From: Phreatobacter sp.
Lineage (GTDB): Bacteria; Pseudomonadota; Alphaproteobacteria; Rhizobiales; Phreatobacteraceae
Reading direction: 5' to 3'
Assembly (NCBI RefSeq): GCF_022843985.1
Contig: NZ_JALHMP010000003.1
Location: 1-64,000, forward strand
Length of the DNA: 64,000 nucleotides
Under the pieces are notes generated by a model. The model did not search any database. It saw nothing but the letters and a program-made list of their open reading frames with translations, and was not told where the DNA came from. The position numbers and the translations under genes are program-made. Shown here in pieces: positions 60,316-64,000 of the stretch. Numbering within the stretch: the first letter of the stretch is position 1; each line of letters opens with the position of its first letter.

Positions 60316-60889
60316 GGCGCGACACCAGGGACCAGGCCAGCGGCATGAGGGCGGCGGCGAGCGCCGTCTTGACGACCGTGCCGAGGGCGAAGGGCCAGAG
60401 GCCGGCGGCCAGCAGCTTCTCGCCATAGCCGGTGAAGGTGCCGAGCCAGAGCAGGCCGGGCACGAAGACGATCACATTGGCGAGCGCCATGGCTGCGAGG
60501 ATCTTCGGCCAGGCCTTGTCCCAGCCGCGGTCGGCGGCGGCGCCGATGATCGCAGCCATGACCAGGAAGCCGACGAGGAAGCCGCCGGTCGGCCCGAGGA
60601 AGGGCGCGACGCCGGTGGTCATGCCGGCGAAGACCGGGGCACCGAGCAGGCCGGCGGCGAGATAGGCGCCGACTGTCGCGACGCCGAGGCGGAGGCCGTA
60701 GGCGGCGGCGACGACGGAGATGGCCAGGGTCTGCAGGGTCAGGGGCACCGGCCAGAAGGGAACACTCGCCTTGGCGCCGAGGGTGATCATGCAGACGCCC
60801 GCGGCGACGAGAAGGGCGGGCCGCAGCAGGGCGGCGGCGCCGGTCGGACGGGAGGGCCAGAGGGTCGCGGCAATGGTCGCGTGATACAT
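60305..60889 (-). CDS. bioY: Biotin transporter BioY
   Basis: A 194-residue membrane protein with six helices, the S (substrate-binding) component of the biotin ECF transporter. SVPFWPVPLTLQTLAISVV and GPTGGFLVGFLVMAAIIG are BioY signature segments, and AYLAAGLLGAPVFAGM follows. No BioMN energy genes are nearby; solitary BioY proteins can act alone or with a shared ECF module. ATG 60889 has an AGGA ten bases upstream. No BioR-type box was noticed in its promoter. Confidence 0.93.
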   Translation of the reverse strand: MYHATIAATLWPSRPTGAAALLRPALLVAAGVCMITLGAKASVPFWPVPLTLQTLAISVVAAAYGLRLGVATVGAYLAAGLLGAPVFAGMTTGVAPFLGPTGGFLVGFLVMAAIIGAAADRGWDKAWPKILAAMALANVIVFVPGLLWLGTFTGYGEKLLAAGLWPFALGTVVKTALAAALMPLAWSLVSRLRG

Positions 60890-61023
60890 GTGAACGATGT
60901 CCTGATGGGAGCTATACCGTTGGGTCAACTTGTCATTTGGTCGCCGACGTGATGGCCTTCCGGACTTACCCCGCCATGCGGGACATCCGCAAGAGACACC
61001 CCGCTCCCCGATTTGGCAGAGGC

Positions 61024-61938
61024 ATGATGGCCGAGGACATTCCCTTCGAACGCGAGGACGCAGCGGTGCCCGGCCGGTCGGAACAGCTCTCGCCGCTGAT
61101 CCGCCGGATCCTCTGCGACAATCCCGGCCCCTTCACCTTCAAGGGCACCGTGACCTATGTGGTCGGCACCGGCCGCGTCGCCATCATCGATCCCGGCCCG
61201 GACGATCCGCGCCACGTCGCCGCGCTGCTCGAGGCGGTGAAGGGCGAGACCGTGGAGGCGATCCTCGTCACCCACACCCACCGCGACCATTCGCCCGCCA
61301 CCGCCGCGATCAAGGCGGCGACCGGCGCCCCGGTCTATGCGGAGGGGCCCCACCGTGCCGCCCGGGAGCTCAATCTTGGCGAGATCAGTGTGCTCGACGC
61401 GTCCGGCGACAAGGATTTCCGGCCGGATACGGCGCTGAAGGACGGCGACGTCGTCTCCGGCACCGGCTGGACGCTGGAGGCGGTTTTCACCCCCGGCCAT
61501 ACCGCCAACCACATGGCCTTCGCGCTGCGCGAGGAAGAGACGCTGTTCTCCGGCGATCACGTCATGGCCTGGTCGACGTCGATCGTCGCGCCCCCCGACG
61601 GCTCGATGGGCGACTTCATGGCCTCGCTCGACCGTCTCCGGGCGCGCGAGGAGCGGCTGTTCTGGCCCGGCCATGGCGGCGCGGTGAAGGAACCGGCCAA
61701 ATTCATGCGGGCGCTGTCCCACCATCGCCGGCTGCGCGAAGCCGCGATCCTCAAGCGGCTGGCGAACGGCGACCGGTCGATCCCCGACATCGTCGCGGCC
61801 ATCTACGAGGGCCTCGACCCGCGGCTGAAGAGCGCGGCGGGGCTCTCGGTCTTCGCCCATCTCGAGGACCTGGTGGACAAGGGTCTGGCGACCAGCGACG
61901 GCGCGCCGGTGCTGACTGGCGAGTTCCGCCCGGCGTGA
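61024..61938 (+). CDS. Metallo-beta-lactamase fold hydrolase (LACTB2-like)
   Basis: A 304-residue MBL-fold hydrolase. The zinc motif is VTHTHRDHSPATAAIK (HxHxDH), followed by TPGHTANHMAF, FSGDHVMAW and the late His in FWPGHGG; the C-terminal winged-helix-like region resembles LACTB2. It may be a ribonuclease, glyoxalase II-like or lactonase-like enzyme. ATG 61024 or 61027 (ATGATG, with AGAGG just upstream) is used; upstream ATG codons would add 25 basic residues. Confidence 0.85.
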   Translation: MMAEDIPFEREDAAVPGRSEQLSPLIRRILCDNPGPFTFKGTVTYVVGTGRVAIIDPGPDDPRHVAALLEAVKGETVEAILVTHTHRDHSPATAAIKAATGAPVYAEGPHRAARELNLGEISVLDASGDKDFRPDTALKDGDVVSGTGWTLEAVFTPGHTANHMAFALREEETLFSGDHVMAWSTSIVAPPDGSMGDFMASLDRLRAREERLFWPGHGGAVKEPAKFMRALSHHRRLREAAILKRLANGDRSIPDIVAAIYEGLDPRLKSAAGLSVFAHLEDLVDKGLATSDGAPVLTGEFRPA

Positions 61939-62180
61939 AGGGTGGCGGTGGGGTCCGAGGCTCGGAAAGCCCCACCCCCACCCTCCCCTTGTCGCTCCGC
62001 TCCAAGGAGAGGGGGACTACGGCGTCGCACTCCGTCCGGCTTCGGCGGCGCCAGCCACGACGGTGGAAGACGAGCGGGACGCGGTGGTCCCCTTCTCTGC
62101 GCGCAGCGCGGGGAGGGTGCGGGGGGTCTCTTGCTCCCATCGACACATCACCATGGAAGCAGAAGCCGGCATCCATTCCC
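61939..62180. repeat. Intergenic region with repeat-like GC hairpins
   Basis: A 242-bp gap. GGGGTGGGGTCCGAGGCTCG and the region CCCCACCCTCCCCTTGTCGC pair with GGAGAGGGG further on; the ends contain other CCTTCTCTG/GGGAGGG arms. It looks like another family of imperfect intergenic palindromes (family C). No gene is supported here. Confidence 0.6.
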
Positions 62181-62660
62181 TCACACGAAGTCGAGCGGCA
62201 GGGCGGTGACCTCCTTGATCTCCTCCATGACGAAGCTCGCCGAGACGTCCTGCATCTCGATCCTGGCGGTCAGCTTCTTGTAGAGGCGATCATAGGCGGC
62301 GACGTTCGGCACGCGGGCATGGAGGATGTAGTCGATCTCCCCCGCCGTCCGGTAGACGCCGAGCAGTTCCGGAATGTCCTGGACGGCGGCATGGAACCGG
62401 GCAGCCCAGTCGCCGTCGTGCCGGCTGGTGCGCACGGCGATGAAGACGGTGAGCTCGAGATTGAGCTTCGCCGCGTCGGCCAGCACGACGCGGGCGCGGA
62501 TGATGCCCTCGTCCTCCAGCCGCTTCAGCCGCCGCCAGCAGGCATTGCGCGACAGGTTCACCTTCTCGGCGAGTTGTTCCATGGACAGGCCGGCATCGTG
62601 CTGGACGAGCCGGAGCAGGGCCTTGTCGATGGAATCGAGCGTTGCAACGAGGGATATCAT
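62181..62660 (-). CDS. Lrp/AsnC family transcriptional regulator
   Basis: A 159-residue feast/famine regulator with an N-terminal winged HTH (residues 8-60: DKALLRLVQHDAGLSMEQLA, SRNACWRRLKRLEDEGII) and a C-terminal RAM ligand-binding domain (LTVFIAVRTSRHDGDW, GEIDYILHARV). Such proteins form octamers and regulate amino-acid metabolism; here it lies divergent from DUF6356 and near an asparaginase, so an asparagine-related role is imaginable. Start is ATG 62660. Confidence 0.92.
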   Translation of the reverse strand: MISLVATLDSIDKALLRLVQHDAGLSMEQLAEKVNLSRNACWRRLKRLEDEGIIRARVVLADAAKLNLELTVFIAVRTSRHDGDWAARFHAAVQDIPELLGVYRTAGEIDYILHARVPNVAAYDRLYKKLTARIEMQDVSASFVMEEIKEVTALPLDFV

Positions 62661-62743
62661 CCCACCAAAATAGCCTTATGTGCAACAATGTCCACTTCAA
62701 TTGCCATAAACATCAAACGATTGGGACATCATCTCAGGGTAAA

Positions 62744-62755
62744 CAGGTTAACCTG
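62744..62755. promoter_or_regulatory. Palindrome CAGGTTAACCTG, candidate operator
   Basis: A perfect 12-bp palindrome in the AT-rich divergent region (62661-62799) between the Lrp gene and the DUF6356 gene. Position and symmetry suit a regulator site, possibly of the Lrp protein itself, but other factors are possible. Confidence 0.4.
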
Positions 62756-62799
62756 CGCATCATTGTCGCCATCCCGCCCGCCACGCTGGAGCTCCCCCG

Positions 62800-63054
62800 A
62801 TGATCGAACGTGCCAAGACCGCCTTCCTCGCCCATCCCCGCGCGGTCAACGAGAGCTATTTCGAACATATGGGCGCGGCGCTGCGCTATTCCGGCACCTT
62901 CGCCTTCTGCGCCTTCTGCGCCCTGGTCCATGCCTTCCTGCCGTTCCTGTTCGAGAAGACGGCCTCGACCATCGTCAAGAAGATGGTCGCCGACATGAAC
63001 GCCCGCATGGCGCCGCAGGGCCAGATCGCCCCGGGGCGGCAAGCGGCCGAATAA
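62800..63054 (+). CDS. DUF6356 family small membrane protein
   Basis: An 84-residue protein with the HPRAVNESYFEHMGAALRYS opening of DUF6356 and one hydrophobic span (about residues 31-50, TFAFCAFCALVHAFLPFLF) before an acidic/basic tail. Function of the family is unknown; some annotations call it a capsule-biosynthesis-like protein without evidence. GGAG eight bases before ATG 62800. Followed by the asparaginase gene 60 bp downstream, perhaps one transcript. Confidence 0.75.
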   Translation: MIERAKTAFLAHPRAVNESYFEHMGAALRYSGTFAFCAFCALVHAFLPFLFEKTASTIVKKMVADMNARMAPQGQIAPGRQAAE

Positions 63055-63114
63055 CAGAGCTTTTCCCATCGCCGGTTCTGGCTTATCGCGGCAGCCTTGC
63101 TGCCGGAGCTTGCC

Positions 63115-64000
63115 ATGTCCCTGACCGATCCCGTCCTCGTCGAAGTCCTGCGCGGCATCAGCGTTGAATGCGTCCACCGCGGCGCGGCGGTCGTCTGTGA
63201 CGCGACGGGCCGGGTCGTGTTCGCCATCGGCGACGTCGAGCGCGCCATCTATCCGCGCTCCGCCATCAAGGTCCTCCAGGCATTGCCGCTGGTCGAGAGC
63301 GGCGCCGCCGACCGCTACGGCTTCGGCGCGGCCGAACTGGCGCTGGCCTGCTCGTCGCATGGCGGTGAGGAGCGGCATGTGGCGACGGCCGCCGGCATGC
63401 TGGCCAAGGCCGGCCTCGGCGAGCCCGACCTGGAATGCGGCAGCCACTGGCCCTCGGGAGCGGCGGCGACCCATGCCCTCGCCCGCTCGGGCGGCAAGCC
63501 CTCGGCCCTGCACAACAACTGCTCCGGCAAACATGCCGGCTTCGTCTGTTTCGCCTGCGCACAGGACATCGATGTGCGCGGCTATGTCGGCATCGACCAC
63601 AAGGTCCAGCGCTTCGTCGCCGAGGCGGTGGGCGAGGTCACCGGCCACCGCCTCGATGCCGAGACCGCGGTCGGCACCGATGGCTGCTCCATCCCGACCT
63701 TCGCTATTCCCCTGACGAAGCTCGCCCATGGCTTCGCCAAGGTCGCCACCGGCGCAGGCGTCGGGGTGGAACGCGCCAAGGCCTTTGCGCGGCTCAGGGC
63801 GGCCTGCGCCGCCGAGCCCTTCATGGTCGCGGGGTCGGGCCGCTTCTGCACCGACGTGATGGGGCTCCTCGGAACTCGGGCCTTCGTCAAGACAGGGGCC
63901 GAGGGCGTGTTCTGCGCCGCGCTGCCCGAACAGGGACTCGGAATCGCGCTGAAATGTGCCGATGGAGCCTCGCGCGCGAGCGAGGTGATGATGGCCACGC
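63115..64000 (+). CDS. L-asparaginase, rhizobial type (partial)
   Basis: The first 295 residues of an asparaginase of the thermolabile Rhizobium etli AsnA type (PF06089), a fold distinct from classic bacterial asparaginases, hydrolysing L-asparagine to aspartate and ammonia. IYPRSAIKVLQALPLVESGA, ELALACSSHGGEERH, CGSHWPSGA and NNCSGKHAGFVC (Ser/Lys and Cys involved in the site) are visible, then GTDGCSIPTFAIPL. The frame is open to the last base, so the C-terminus lies outside the window. ATG 63115 has GGAG seven bases upstream. Confidence 0.9.
   Translation, partial: MSLTDPVLVEVLRGISVECVHRGAAVVCDATGRVVFAIGDVERAIYPRSAIKVLQALPLVESGAADRYGFGAAELALACSSHGGEERHVATAAGMLAKAGLGEPDLECGSHWPSGAAATHALARSGGKPSALHNNCSGKHAGFVCFACAQDIDVRGYVGIDHKVQRFVAEAVGEVTGHRLDAETAVGTDGCSIPTFAIPLTKLAHGFAKVATGAGVGVERAKAFARLRAACAAEPFMVAGSGRFCTDVMGLLGTRAFVKTGAEGVFCAALPEQGLGIALKCADGASRASEVMMAT

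Noticed and set aside
60890-60936. BioR-type operator before bioY
   Set aside because: The TTATCTATAA-like sequence expected for BioR is absent.

Overview
The window is a chromosomal stretch of a high-GC alphaproteobacterium, almost certainly of the order Hyphomicrobiales (Rhizobiales). The evidence is the set of lineage-typical families: a MucR/Ros regulator, DUF2336, DUF1491, DUF5330, DUF6456, DUF1194, TIGR03808 and DUF1476 proteins, and three tripartite tricarboxylate transporter (TTT) binding proteins. A perfect CtrA-type box (TTAA-N7-TTAAC) and a palindromic intergenic repeat fit the same order. The genus cannot be fixed by eye. I saw no tRNA, rRNA, CRISPR array, prophage or transposase gene. 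Gene density is that of a core chromosome, with many overlapping or coupled genes.

Layout. 0.3-9.7 kb: DUF2336 protein; a reverse operon of a DivJ/PleC-type histidine kinase, a peptidoglycan-binding membrane protein and DUF1491; SufE, a haloacid dehalogenase, a class IV aminotransferase, a low-complexity membrane protein and Fe-superoxide dismutase. 9.7-20 kb: DUF1194, an MFS exporter, oligopeptidase B, MucR, a coupled pair of a stand-alone DnaA-domain-IV-like protein and a DUF6456 protein, an M20 dipeptidase, a pseudo-receiver protein and a HerA-like ATPase. 20-33 kb: amidase, meaB, a DUF900 lipoprotein hydrolase, three small unknown genes (one an extended DUF1476/zeta-like protein), a complete tctCBA operon and both subunits of methylmalonyl-CoA mutase. 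MeaB is the mutase chaperone, so the mutase system is present but split by about 6 kb. 33-46 kb: a sugar nucleotidyltransferase coupled to a methyltransferase, the folP-folB-folK operon, DsbA-like and M48 envelope proteins, an aminotransferase, pyroglutamyl peptidase, a TIGR03808 beta-helix protein, small secreted proteins and a gamma-carbonic anhydrase.

46-57 kb is the most metabolic section: ferredoxin-NADP reductase, a KDG-kinase-like PfkB kinase, two orphan TTT binding proteins around an aspartate-dehydrogenase-like gene, a giant FAD/Fe-S 2-hydroxyacid dehydrogenase, a serine-glyoxylate-type aminotransferase and a GntR/FCD regulator. It looks like an uptake and catabolism region for carboxylates, hydroxyacids and amino acids. 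57-64 kb: luciferase-like monooxygenase, SelO, FkbM methyltransferase, BioY, a metallo-beta-lactamase-fold hydrolase, Lrp/AsnC, DUF6356 and a rhizobial-type asparaginase cut by the window edge.

Most noteworthy: a suspicious pure G/C block at 54.6 kb with 13- and 21-base C runs flanked by a 19-bp direct repeat (probably an assembly artefact); two copies of an 89-90 bp palindromic repeat; the DnaA-IV-like/DUF6456 pair; a MucR missing a zinc-ligand histidine; a receiver-fold protein without phosphoacceptor; and an N-terminally extended DUF1476 protein. I did not find a clear-cut new multi-gene defence or mobile system.
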